6,076 nt of DNA from contig JAUXOH010000123.1 of assembly GCA_030682505.1 (NCBI GenBank), positions 1-6,076 of the forward strand, in the 5' to 3' direction. The stretch's first letter is position 1, and the number at the start of each line of letters is the position of its first letter. A program made the position numbers and the translations under genes. Source of the DNA: Candidatus Didemnitutus sp. (GTDB taxonomy: Bacteria > Verrucomicrobiota > Verrucomicrobiia > Opitutales > Opitutaceae). A model generated the notes under the pieces. That model saw only the letters and a program-made list of their open reading frames with translations, made no database searches and was not told the DNA's origin. Below are positions 1-6,010 of this stretch, in pieces.

Positions 1-1551
1 GCTCTTGGACATGCGCATGAAGAGTTCCGTCGCCGCCGGGAAGTGTCCGCTGGCAAAACGCTCCGCCCCATACTCGGCGCGGATGGCGGCCAGTTCTTCG
101 GCCAACAGTTGATCATACAGCGCGGCGGTGATCGCGCGCCCGTCATCGAGCTTGGCGCCATACTTGAGCCACTGCCAGAGCTGCGAACGGGAAATCTCGG
201 AGGTCGCGAGATCCTCCATCAGGTTGTGAATCGGTTCCGCGCCGGAGCCGCCGAGCCACGCCTCGAGGTAGCGCACGCCGACGTGCAGGTTCCAGCGCAC
301 GCCCTTTTCCGTGATCGGCCCGTGCAGCGGCGCGAGCAGGTCGGCGGCGGTCACCGGCACGTCGTGCCGCACGTGAAGCTGGTTGGGGCCCTTCATGTGT
401 TCGCCAAACGCATCGAGCGCCGTTTGCACGAGACCGGGATGCGCGACCCAGGTGCCGTCGTGTCCGAAGCGGACTTCGCGCTCCTTGTCGGCGCGCACCT
501 TGGCGATCGCCGCCGCGTTGGCCGCCGGGTCGTTCTTGATCGGAATCTGCGCCGCCATGCCGCCCATGGCGTAGGCCCCGTGGCGATGGCAGACGTTGAC
601 GACGTGCGTCACATAGGCGCGCAGGAAGGGCGCCTCCATCGTGATCAGCGTGCGATCCGGGAAGAGGTAGCCGGGTCGGTTGCGCAGCTTCTTCACGAAA
701 CTGAACATGTAGTCCCACCGCCCGCAGTTCAGGCCGGAGGCGTGCTCCCGCAGTTCGTAGAGAATTTCCTCGGCCTCGAAGGCACCTGTGATCGTCTCGA
801 TCAACATCGTGGCACGAATCGTGCCGCGCGGCAGCCCGAGGGCGGCCTGGGCGTGCACGAAGACGTCGTTCCACAAGCGGGCCTCCCGGTGGCTCTCCAG
901 CTTGGGCAGGTAAAAATACGGACCGCTGCCGCGCGCGACCAAGGCCCGGGCGTTGTGGAAAAAATAGAGCCCCCAGTCGAAGAGCGACGCCGGCACCCGC
1001 TGGCCGTCAAGCAGCGCGTGTTTTTCCTCCATGTGCCAGCCGCGGGGGCGGGCGAGCACCACGGCGATTTTCTCCTTCAACGCGTAGCTCTTTCCCTCGG
1101 GGGACGTGTAGGTGATCGTGCGCCGCGCCGCATCGCGCATGTTCAGCTGGCCCTCGAGAACATTTTCCCACGTGGGCGAGTTGGCATCCTCGAAGTCGGC
1201 CATCCAGCATTGCGCGCCGGAGTTGAGGGCATTGATCGCCATCTTGCGGTCAACCGGACCTGTGATCTCGGTGCGGCGATCAATCAGGTCGGCGGGGATC
1301 GGGGCGACCTGCCAGTCACCGCCGCGAATCGCCGCAGTCTCCGGCAGGAAGTCGGGCAGCCGGCCCGCGTCAATCTGCGCCTGGCGCTCGACCCGCCGGC
1401 CGAGCAGATCGGTGCGGCGGGCGCCGAACTGGCGGCACAGGTCCGCCACGAATGCACAGGCCTCCGGGGTCAAAATCTCAGCGTAACGGGCATTCATCGG
1501 CCCAACGATCGTCAGGCCGCCAATCGGCGTGGGGGGACTCATCTGCATCAT
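1..1551 (-). CDS. aceB: Malate synthase A, 3' end cut by window edge
   Basis: Condenses glyoxylate with acetyl-CoA to give malate and CoA in the cytoplasm; it is the second glyoxylate-shunt enzyme and also the sink for glyoxylate from purine (ureide) breakdown. The frame is open for 517 codons from the left edge to ATG 1551, with no stop. Visible features: an N-terminal LTPEA segment; RPRGWH at residues 168-173, holding the active-site arginine region; the family signature REHASGLNCGRWDYMF at 268-283; FGHDGTW; and MED with Asp447, matching the catalytic aspartate of E. coli AceB. The last visible residues, TELFMRMSKS, align with the E. coli C-terminus about 15-20 residues before its end, so nearly the whole protein is here. 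In-frame ATGs at 1551, 1548 and 1542 are all possible starts; none has a Shine-Dalgarno site. It diverges from guaD. No isocitrate lyase gene is visible, although the left flank is unseen. Confidence 0.96.
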   Translation of the reverse strand, partial: MMQMSPPTPIGGLTIVGPMNARYAEILTPEACAFVADLCRQFGARRTDLLGRRVERQAQIDAGRLPDFLPETAAIRGGDWQVAPIPADLIDRRTEITGPVDRKMAINALNSGAQCWMADFEDANSPTWENVLEGQLNMRDAARRTITYTSPEGKSYALKEKIAVVLARPRGWHMEEKHALLDGQRVPASLFDWGLYFFHNARALVARGSGPYFYLPKLESHREARLWNDVFVHAQAALGLPRGTIRATMLIETITGAFEAEEILYELREHASGLNCGRWDYMFSFVKKLRNRPGYLFPDRTLITMEAPFLRAYVTHVVNVCHRHGAYAMGGMAAQIPIKNDPAANAAAIAKVRADKEREVRFGHDGTWVAHPGLVQTALDAFGEHMKGPNQLHVRHDVPVTAADLLAPLHGPITEKGVRWNLHVGVRYLEAWLGGSGAEPIHNLMEDLATSEISRSQLWQWLKYGAKLDDGRAITAALYDQLLAEELAAIRAEYGAERFASGHFPAATELFMRMSKS

Positions 1552-1590
1552 GAACCGTAGGCGGGAGCGCGAACCGCTGTCAGCACCAGA
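1552..1590. promoter_or_regulatory. Short divergent spacer between aceB and guaD
   Basis: Only 39 bp separate the outermost starts of the two divergent genes. Any promoters for aceB and the guaD-puuD operon must therefore lie here or overlap the 5' coding ends. If guaD really starts at its internal ATG (1669), the spacer grows to 117 bp, which is more comfortable for back-to-back promoters. I see no convincing -35/-10 pair or operator palindrome. The regulatory role is inferred from gene layout alone. Confidence 0.35.
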
Positions 1591-2139
1591 ATGACCGCCC
1601 CACCCACCCCCGTCCCCGCGCAAGAAGAGACTCGCCAGCCGCACGCCGCACCGCCCAAATACCGCGCGATGGGCCCCAATGATTTCATGCGCGAAGCAAT
1701 TCGCCTCGCCGACGACGGAATGCAAGGTGACCGCGGAGGGCCCTTTGGCTGCGTGGTCGTGCGCCAGGGCGAAATCGTGGGCCGGGGCAACAACCGCGTC
1801 ACCTCCACCAACGACCCGACGGCGCACGCCGAGGTCACCGCGATCCGCGATGCCTGCGCGCAATTGCAGACCTTCCAGTTGCAGGACTGCGAACTCTACA
1901 CGAGTTGCGAACCGTGCCCAATGTGCCTGTCGGCGATCTACTGGGCGCGCATCCCGACGGTGTTTTACGGCAACACGCGCTCCGACGCGGCCGCGATCGG
2001 CTTCGACGACGATTTCATCTACCAACAAATCCCGTTACCCCTCGAAAAACGGGCCATCGCCATCCGGCCGCTGTTGCGCGACGAAGCGCAGACGACTTTT
2101 CAGCGGTGGAGCGCGAAGCCGGACAAAGTCCGCTACTGA
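1591..2139 (+). CDS. guaD: Guanine deaminase, cytidine-deaminase fold
   Basis: Hydrolyses guanine to xanthine and ammonia in the cytoplasm, feeding guanine into purine catabolism. The 182-residue product is a small zinc enzyme of the cytidine-deaminase superfamily, unrelated to the large amidohydrolase-type guanine deaminases. It carries PTAHAEVTAIR (His79 zinc ligand, Glu81 catalytic acid/base) and SCEPCPMC (Cys109 and Cys112 zinc ligands). The GFDDDFIY segment (137-144) and the terminal Tyr182 match features that set Bacillus subtilis GuaD apart from tRNA adenosine deaminase TadA, including the C-terminal aromatic residue that reaches the active site in the swapped dimer. The first 26 residues are Pro/Ala-rich. 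Starting at Met27 (1669) would give 156 aa, the length I recall for B. subtilis GuaD, so the true start may be 1669; neither start has a Shine-Dalgarno site. puuD begins 9 bp after its stop, so the two are probably co-transcribed. Confidence 0.92.
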   Translation: MTAPPTPVPAQEETRQPHAAPPKYRAMGPNDFMREAIRLADDGMQGDRGGPFGCVVVRQGEIVGRGNNRVTSTNDPTAHAEVTAIRDACAQLQTFQLQDCELYTSCEPCPMCLSAIYWARIPTVFYGNTRSDAAAIGFDDDFIYQQIPLPLEKRAIAIRPLLRDEAQTTFQRWSAKPDKVRY

Positions 2140-2148
2140 TCCCCCGCC

Positions 2149-3351
2149 ATGGACACCTACTGGATGGAATTCGCCGGCATGCTGGTGCGCTGGCTGCATG
2201 TCATCGCCGGCATCGCGTGGATCGGCTCGTCGTTCTATTTCATCTGGCTCGACAACAGCCTCGACCCGCCGGCGCCCGGTTCCGACAACGCGAAGAAGGG
2301 CGTGGGCGGCGAGCTCTGGGCGGTGCACGGCGGCGGGTTCTACAATCCGCAAAAATACGCCGTCGCCCCGGCCTCGCTTCCCGAGAAGTTGCATTGGTTC
2401 AAGTGGGAGGCCTACACCACGTGGCTCTCCGGCACCGCTCTCCTCGTCATGGTTTACTGGCTGCGCGCGGGCGCGATGATGGTCGATCCCAACGTCGCCC
2501 CGCTCACCGCCGTGCAGGCCGTGCTGATCGGCGCGGCGAGCATGATCGGCTCGTGGTTCGCCTATGATCTGCTCTGCCGCTCTCCCCTCGGCCGGCACAA
2601 CGCGTGGCTCGGTTTCGTGGTCTTCGTCCTCGGCATCGCGCTGACGTGGGGGCTCACGCTCTGGCTCGGCGGACGCGCCGCCTACATTCACGTCGGCTCG
2701 TGCATCGGCACGATCATGGCCGGCAATGTGTTCTTCGTCATCATTCCGGGACAGAAGCGGATGGTCACGGCGATGCGCGCCGGCAAGCTGCCTGATCCGC
2801 GCGACGGTCAGCGCGCCAAGCAGCGCAGCGTGCACAACAACTACTTCACGCTGCCGGTGCTGTTCATCATGGTCAGCAACCACTCCGCGGCCACCTACGC
2901 GCACCCGCACAACTGGGCGGTGCTCGCGTTGATCGGCACCGCAGGCGTGCTGATCCGCCACTTTTTCAACCTGCGGCACAAGGGCAAGCTGCGCTGGGAA
3001 TACCCGCTCGCCGGTGCCGCGCTGCTGGTCTTTACCGCGTGGTGGACCGCGCCGCGCGTGCAGGCATTGCCGCCGGTGCAGGGCGAAGTCACCTTCAATC
3101 GCGTCCGCGAGATCGTCGGCCAGCGCTGCGTGTCCTGCCACTCCCCCGCCCCGACCTTCCCCGGCATCACCGTCCCCCAAGGCGGGGTGTTGCTCCATAC
3201 ACCGTCCGACATTCTGCAAAACGCCCAGCGCACCTACCAACAGGTGATCGTCACGCGCATCATGCCGCTCGGCAATGCGACGCTGATGACCGAAGAAGAA
3301 CGCGCCGTGATCGCGGCGTGGGTGAAAGCAGGCGCGAAGGTCGAACCCTGA
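2149..3351 (+). CDS. puuD: Urate hydroxylase, membrane protein fused to cytochrome c
   Basis: Oxidises urate to 5-hydroxyisourate at the inner membrane; in the PuuD family electrons pass to the fused cytochrome c domain and on to the respiratory chain, rather than straight to oxygen with peroxide release as in soluble uricase. The 400-residue protein has about eight hydrophobic segments (near 8-33, 86-108, 118-141, 152-173, 180-199, 232-248, 255-271 and 284-300). A periplasmic-type c-haem domain follows: CVSCH at 327-331 supplies the covalent haem site and His331, and Met372 in IMPLGN is the likely distal ligand. Conserved membrane-domain blocks include VRWLHVIAGIAWIGSSFYF, the HGGGFY motif at 60-65 and HNNYFTLPVLFIMVSNH. 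Length and order fit full-length family members; nothing looks truncated. It lies 9 bp after guaD with no ribosome-binding site, suggesting translational coupling. Its stop is 18 bp from the convergent ade stop. Confidence 0.94.
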   Translation: MDTYWMEFAGMLVRWLHVIAGIAWIGSSFYFIWLDNSLDPPAPGSDNAKKGVGGELWAVHGGGFYNPQKYAVAPASLPEKLHWFKWEAYTTWLSGTALLVMVYWLRAGAMMVDPNVAPLTAVQAVLIGAASMIGSWFAYDLLCRSPLGRHNAWLGFVVFVLGIALTWGLTLWLGGRAAYIHVGSCIGTIMAGNVFFVIIPGQKRMVTAMRAGKLPDPRDGQRAKQRSVHNNYFTLPVLFIMVSNHSAATYAHPHNWAVLALIGTAGVLIRHFFNLRHKGKLRWEYPLAGAALLVFTAWWTAPRVQALPPVQGEVTFNRVREIVGQRCVSCHSPAPTFPGITVPQGGVLLHTPSDILQNAQRTYQQVIVTRIMPLGNATLMTEEERAVIAAWVKAGAKVEP

Positions 3352-3369
3352 GGCCGACCGCGTCGCGCC

Positions 3370-5127
3370 TCACTCCTTCGCGGTGCACACCGGCACGAAG
3401 CCCCACTTCGCGGCCGAGAAGAGTCCGCGATCGCTCAGTTTCAAATCAGGGATCACCAACAGCGCCATGAACGACAGCGTCATGAACGGGGCATCGAGTT
3501 TCGAGCCCAGCTGCTTCGCCATGCGATCCAGTTGCGTGTAGCGCCGCGCGGCGGTGCGGCCGTCGAGATTCGACATCAGCCCGGCAATCGGCAGCGGCAA
3601 CACGGCGGTGCGCCCTCGACCGACGGCACTCAACCCGCCGCAGTGCTTGATCACGAGATTCACCGCCCGCGCGATCGAGGCATCGTCCGCCCCGATCACC
3701 GCGATGTTGTGCGAGTCATGCGCGACCGATGACGCGATGGCCCCCGACTTGAGGCCCACGCCGTGGATGAATCCCACCGCGACCGGTGCGCGCGGCACGT
3801 AGCGATTCACCACCGCGATCTTCAAGACGTCGTGCTTCGGGTCGGCGACGATCCGCCCATCCACCACCTTCGCCGCGACCAGCCGCTGCTGGGTGATCAG
3901 TTGTCCGTTCAGCGCCTCGATCACGTTGATCTTCGGGTGGAGCGCTTCGATCACGTTGGCCTGTGGGTGGAGCGGCTCGATCACGTTGGTCTGTGGGTGG
4001 AGCGGCTTGTCCCCAAGACGCTGAACTTGACGCGTTGGGGTCAACGCGTCCCACCTGAGCGCGAAGTCCGCCGCCGGGCGCGGCTGGGCGCGGAATTGGT
4101 TGGGTTCGGCCGAGCGCAGGCGGGGCAACTTGCTGCGTCCTTGGGAGGCCACGAGCTCGCCGCGCAGGTAGGTGCGTTGCACGCGGAATTTCCTGAAACC
4201 ATCGACGACGATGAAATCCGCCGGCTCCCCGGCGCGAAGCAAGCCGACGTCGAGGCCGTAGTGCTCGACCGGGTTCACGCTCGCGCAGCGCAACACATCG
4301 AAACGATCCGCGCCCGTCGCGAGTGCACGGCGCACATGGCGATCAAGGTGGCCGCCGACCAGCAGGTCGGGATGCAAGTCATCACAGCAGAACATCACGC
4401 GGTCCGGATGCGTCTTCAGCAACGGAGCGAGCGCCGCGAAGTTGCGCGCGGCGGAGCCTTCGCGGATGAGAATCTTCATGCCGGCCGCCAGTTTGTCCTG
4501 CGCCTCGGCGAGCGTGAAGCACTCGTGGTCGGTCGAAGGGCCCGCCGCCGCATAGGCGCGGGCCTGCTCGCCGCGCAGACCCGGCGCATGGCCGTCGATC
4601 GGTTTGCCGAGTGCCGTGGCGACCTTCATCATCGTGCGCAGCGCCGGATCGCCGCCGAGCACGCCGGGGAAATTCATCACCTCGGCGAGATAGCGGATGT
4701 CGGGCCGCGCCAGCAGCCGCGAGACGGCGTTGGCGTCGAGCGTGGCCCCGGCGGTTTCAAAGGTCGTCGCGGGCACGCAGGAGGGTGCGCCGAAGTTGAA
4801 CTTCAGGGGCGTGCGCTTGCCGTCCTTGATCATGTAGACCACGCCGCGGGCGCCGAGCACGTTGGCGATCTCGTGCGGATCGGACACCGTTGCCACCGTG
4901 CCATGGATCACGGCCAGCCGCGCAAATTCCGCCGGCGGCAGCAGGGAGCTCTCGATATGGATGTGCGCATCGACCAACCCCGGCATGATCAGGTGCTTTT
5001 CGCGCACCGTGGGGTCCTCCACGACCCGGGTAATGCGTCCGCGCCGCCATTCGACGGTTCCCGGGAAGACCCGGCGCTGATGAAGGTCAACGATTTGCCC
5101 GGAGAGGCGGCGGAGGTCGGACGGCAT
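3370..5127 (-). CDS. ade: Adenine deaminase with expanded repeat linker
   Basis: Hydrolyses adenine to hypoxanthine and ammonia in the cytoplasm, for salvage or entry into xanthine/urate breakdown. With ATG 5127 the protein has 585 aa. The amidohydrolase domain shows HIHIESS (55-61, metal-binding histidines), the Glu149 segment EVMNFPG, DGHAPG (178-183), DHE (200-202), REGSAARN (from 222) and CCDD (247-250). The C-terminal adenine-deaminase domain shows AHDSHN (469-474) and LPLPIAGLMS (from 510). All expected active-site motifs are present. The linker between domains (about 360-405) is abnormal: it holds a palindrome-encoded DALTPTRQ and three tandem 10-residue repeats, about 36 residues more than E. 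coli Ade by my recalled alignment. The frame also opens at GTG 5151 (593 aa); I prefer ATG 5127 because it sits eight residues before the conserved LSGQIVD strand. It diverges from clpP and converges on puuD. Confidence 0.93.
   Translation of the reverse strand: MPSDLRRLSGQIVDLHQRRVFPGTVEWRRGRITRVVEDPTVREKHLIMPGLVDAHIHIESSLLPPAEFARLAVIHGTVATVSDPHEIANVLGARGVVYMIKDGKRTPLKFNFGAPSCVPATTFETAGATLDANAVSRLLARPDIRYLAEVMNFPGVLGGDPALRTMMKVATALGKPIDGHAPGLRGEQARAYAAAGPSTDHECFTLAEAQDKLAAGMKILIREGSAARNFAALAPLLKTHPDRVMFCCDDLHPDLLVGGHLDRHVRRALATGADRFDVLRCASVNPVEHYGLDVGLLRAGEPADFIVVDGFRKFRVQRTYLRGELVASQGRSKLPRLRSAEPNQFRAQPRPAADFALRWDALTPTRQVQRLGDKPLHPQTNVIEPLHPQANVIEALHPKINVIEALNGQLITQQRLVAAKVVDGRIVADPKHDVLKIAVVNRYVPRAPVAVGFIHGVGLKSGAIASSVAHDSHNIAVIGADDASIARAVNLVIKHCGGLSAVGRGRTAVLPLPIAGLMSNLDGRTAARRYTQLDRMAKQLGSKLDAPFMTLSFMALLVIPDLKLSDRGLFSAAKWGFVPVCTAKE
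3911..4007. repeat. 30-bp tandem repeat, 3.2 copies, inside ade
   Basis: Three consecutive 30-bp units lie at 3911-3940, 3941-3970 and 3971-4000, followed by the first 7 bases of a fourth. Each begins agcg and ends gggtgg, with a shared tcgatcacgttg core. The units differ pairwise at 3 to 5 positions, so they are neither sequencing stutter nor freshly duplicated. The 30-bp period keeps the ade frame: in reading order the protein repeats are LHPQTNVIEP, LHPQANVIEA and LHPKINVIEA. Only the last (INVIEA followed by LNGQLIT) aligns with the normal start of the C-terminal domain; the others are extra. Confidence 0.95.
4029..4050. repeat. Perfect palindrome inside ade coding sequence
   Basis: The arm gacgcgttg (4029-4037) and its exact complement caacgcgtc (4042-4050) flank a 4-nt loop, gggt. 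Bases immediately outside do not pair. On the coding (minus) strand it encodes DALTPTRQ just after the conserved DFALRW segment and just before the tandem repeats. There is no T-run, so it is not a standard terminator. A second weaker pairing (ccccaa at 4011-4016 with ttgggg at 4035-4040) could compete. It resembles the compact palindromes of REP- or RPE-like elements, an inference that needs other genomic copies as proof. Confidence 0.85.
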
Positions 5128-5216
5128 GCCCCGAGCTTGCCCGTCCCTCACCCGCTGGCAATCCCGCGGTCAAAAACGACTCGCAAAAGCCGCCGGGCGG
5201 TGCACGTTTCGACTCT
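5128..5216. promoter_or_regulatory. Divergent ade/clpP intergenic region
   Basis: This 89-bp gap (65 bp if ade starts at GTG 5151) separates divergent ade and clpP and must hold the promoter of at least clpP. It contains a short GC palindrome, ccgccgggcgg (5190-5200), and an A-rich patch around 5171-5187. I cannot pick out a convincing -35/-10 pair or a Shine-Dalgarno site before either gene. The promoter role follows from layout only. Confidence 0.35.
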
Positions 5217-5870
5217 ATGTCCGCCCATCCTCTTTCCTCCGCTTACCAAAACCCGGTCACCCCTCGCCTCGATGACGACGACGACGACGAGCAGGGCGAG
5301 TGCTCCTCGGGCAAGAATCCCGGCCCGATCGGGGCGATGATTCAGCGCAAATTCCTCGAACAACGGAAGATCTTCCTCTGGGGCGCGGTCACCGACGCCA
5401 CCGCGAAGGACCTCACCGAAAAACTGCTCTACCTCGAGATCAACGACCCGGGCAAGGACATCAATTTTTACATGAACACGCCGGGCGGCTCGATCACGGC
5501 GGGCATGGCGGTTTACGACACCATCAAGATCATCACCTCGCCGGTGAACATCATTGTCACTGGCATGGCTGCGTCGATGGGTTCGATCTTGCTCAGCGCC
5601 GCCGAGAAGGGTCGCCGTTACATCTTCCCGCATGCCCGCGTCTTGATCCACCAGCCCCTGATCAGCGGCCGCATGGTGGGCCCGGCCTCGGACATCCACA
5701 TTCAGGCCATGGAAATGGAAAAGCTCCGCGCCGAGTTGAACCAGATCCTCGCCACCGCCTCGGGCCAGCCGCTCGACAAGGTCTCGAAGGATTCCGACCG
5801 CGATTTCTACCTGAACGCCAAGGAAGCCATCGCCTACGGCCTCGCCGACAAGATCGTCGACAAGCTCTGA
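5217..5870 (+). CDS. clpP: ClpP-family ATP-dependent protease proteolytic subunit
   Basis: Serine peptidase subunit that assembles into a barrel and degrades proteins fed to it by a Clp ATPase in the cytoplasm. The 217-residue protein has the full catalytic triad: Ser120 in GMAASMGS, His145 in RVLIHQP and Asp196 in DSDRDF. It also has the MNTPGGSITAG oxyanion/substrate strand (86-96) and the C-terminal AKEAIAYGLADKIVDKL. The N-terminus is unusual: about 40 residues with an Asp6-Glu run (19-25) and a Gly/Pro stretch, then IQRKFLEQRKIFLWG, where common ClpPs have a conserved axial-loop segment leading into YSRLL...RIIFL. It may be a ClpP2-like paralogue. Neither tig nor clpX is adjacent: ade lies upstream, and a strong terminator follows 26 bp after the stop, so it looks monocistronic. 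ATG 5217 lacks a Shine-Dalgarno site; a start at Met41 would remove the acidic leader. Confidence 0.95.
   Translation: MSAHPLSSAYQNPVTPRLDDDDDDEQGECSSGKNPGPIGAMIQRKFLEQRKIFLWGAVTDATAKDLTEKLLYLEINDPGKDINFYMNTPGGSITAGMAVYDTIKIITSPVNIIVTGMAASMGSILLSAAEKGRRYIFPHARVLIHQPLISGRMVGPASDIHIQAMEMEKLRAELNQILATASGQPLDKVSKDSDRDFYLNAKEAIAYGLADKIVDKL
5271..5291 (+). repeat. GAC trinucleotide tract encoding poly-Asp in clpP
   Basis: One GAT, five GAC codons and a GAG encode Asp19-Asp24 and Glu25 of ClpP. Slippage in units of three would change the length of the acidic run without breaking the frame. The tract is short, and nothing here shows that it actually varies. Confidence 0.8.
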
Positions 5871-5896
5871 GCGCGCGGGCCGGTTGCCCCCAAGCC

Positions 5897-5922
5897 AAGG
5901 CGGGAGTCACTCCCGCCTTTTT
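5897..5922 (+). terminator. Intrinsic terminator of clpP
   Basis: A perfect 10-bp GC-rich stem, aaggcgggag (5897-5906) with ctcccgcctt (5910-5919), closes a 3-nt loop (tca), and the 3' arm runs into five T residues (5918-5922). It starts 26 bp after the clpP stop. This is the classic rho-independent form; the reverse strand offers only a two-A (TT) tail, so it acts mainly on plus-strand transcripts. Confidence 0.9.
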
Positions 5923-5925
5923 CAT

Positions 5926-5946
5926 GGCCGGATTCCAACCCCGGCC
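5926..5946. repeat. Small inverted repeat after clpP terminator
   Basis: ggccgg (5926-5931) and ccggcc (5941-5946) can pair across a 9-nt loop, right after the terminator T-run. There is no T-tract of its own. In DNA this rich in G and C, a 6-bp match is weak evidence for function. Confidence 0.3.
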
Positions 5947-6010
5947 AGGGGTTGCTCGATTTTTCCCTTCCGCCGCCCGGTCCCTTGCGCCTGACTCACG
6001 CCTTCGCTGC

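Noticed and set aside
43..1560. Plus-strand open frame of 505 codons at the left end
   Set aside because: It is the antisense of aceB. Its product is rich in Arg, Gly, Ala and His with no family motifs, while the opposite strand encodes malate synthase with its full signature.
2120..2132. Small hairpin cggac-aaa-gtccg at the guaD end
   Set aside because: Only 5 bp, inside coding sequence, without a T-run; expected by chance in GC-rich DNA.
1591..2139. tRNA adenosine deaminase TadA instead of guanine deaminase
   Set aside because: It shares the HAE and PCxxC motifs, but the GFDDDFIY segment, the C-terminal tyrosine and the purine-gene neighbours fit GuaD better.
1679..2479. Plus-strand open frame of 266 codons spanning guaD and puuD
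   Set aside because: Out-of-frame overlap of two well supported genes, Ser/Arg/Pro-rich as expected for shifted GC-rich codons.
2035..3240. Minus-strand open frame of 401 codons opposite puuD
   Set aside because: A low-complexity, His/Arg/Asp-rich shadow of the puuD coding strand; it also crosses the guaD end. PuuD has clear membrane segments and a haem motif.
3911..4007. CRISPR-like array
   Set aside because: The 30-bp units abut directly with no spacers and keep the ade reading frame, so this is a coding tandem repeat.
4029..4050. Terminator hairpin
   Set aside because: It lies within the ade coding region and has no T-run on either strand.
3763..5340. Plus-strand open frame of 525 codons opposite ade
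   Set aside because: Antisense shadow that runs through the ade start, the intergenic gap and into clpP in another frame; no recognisable domain.
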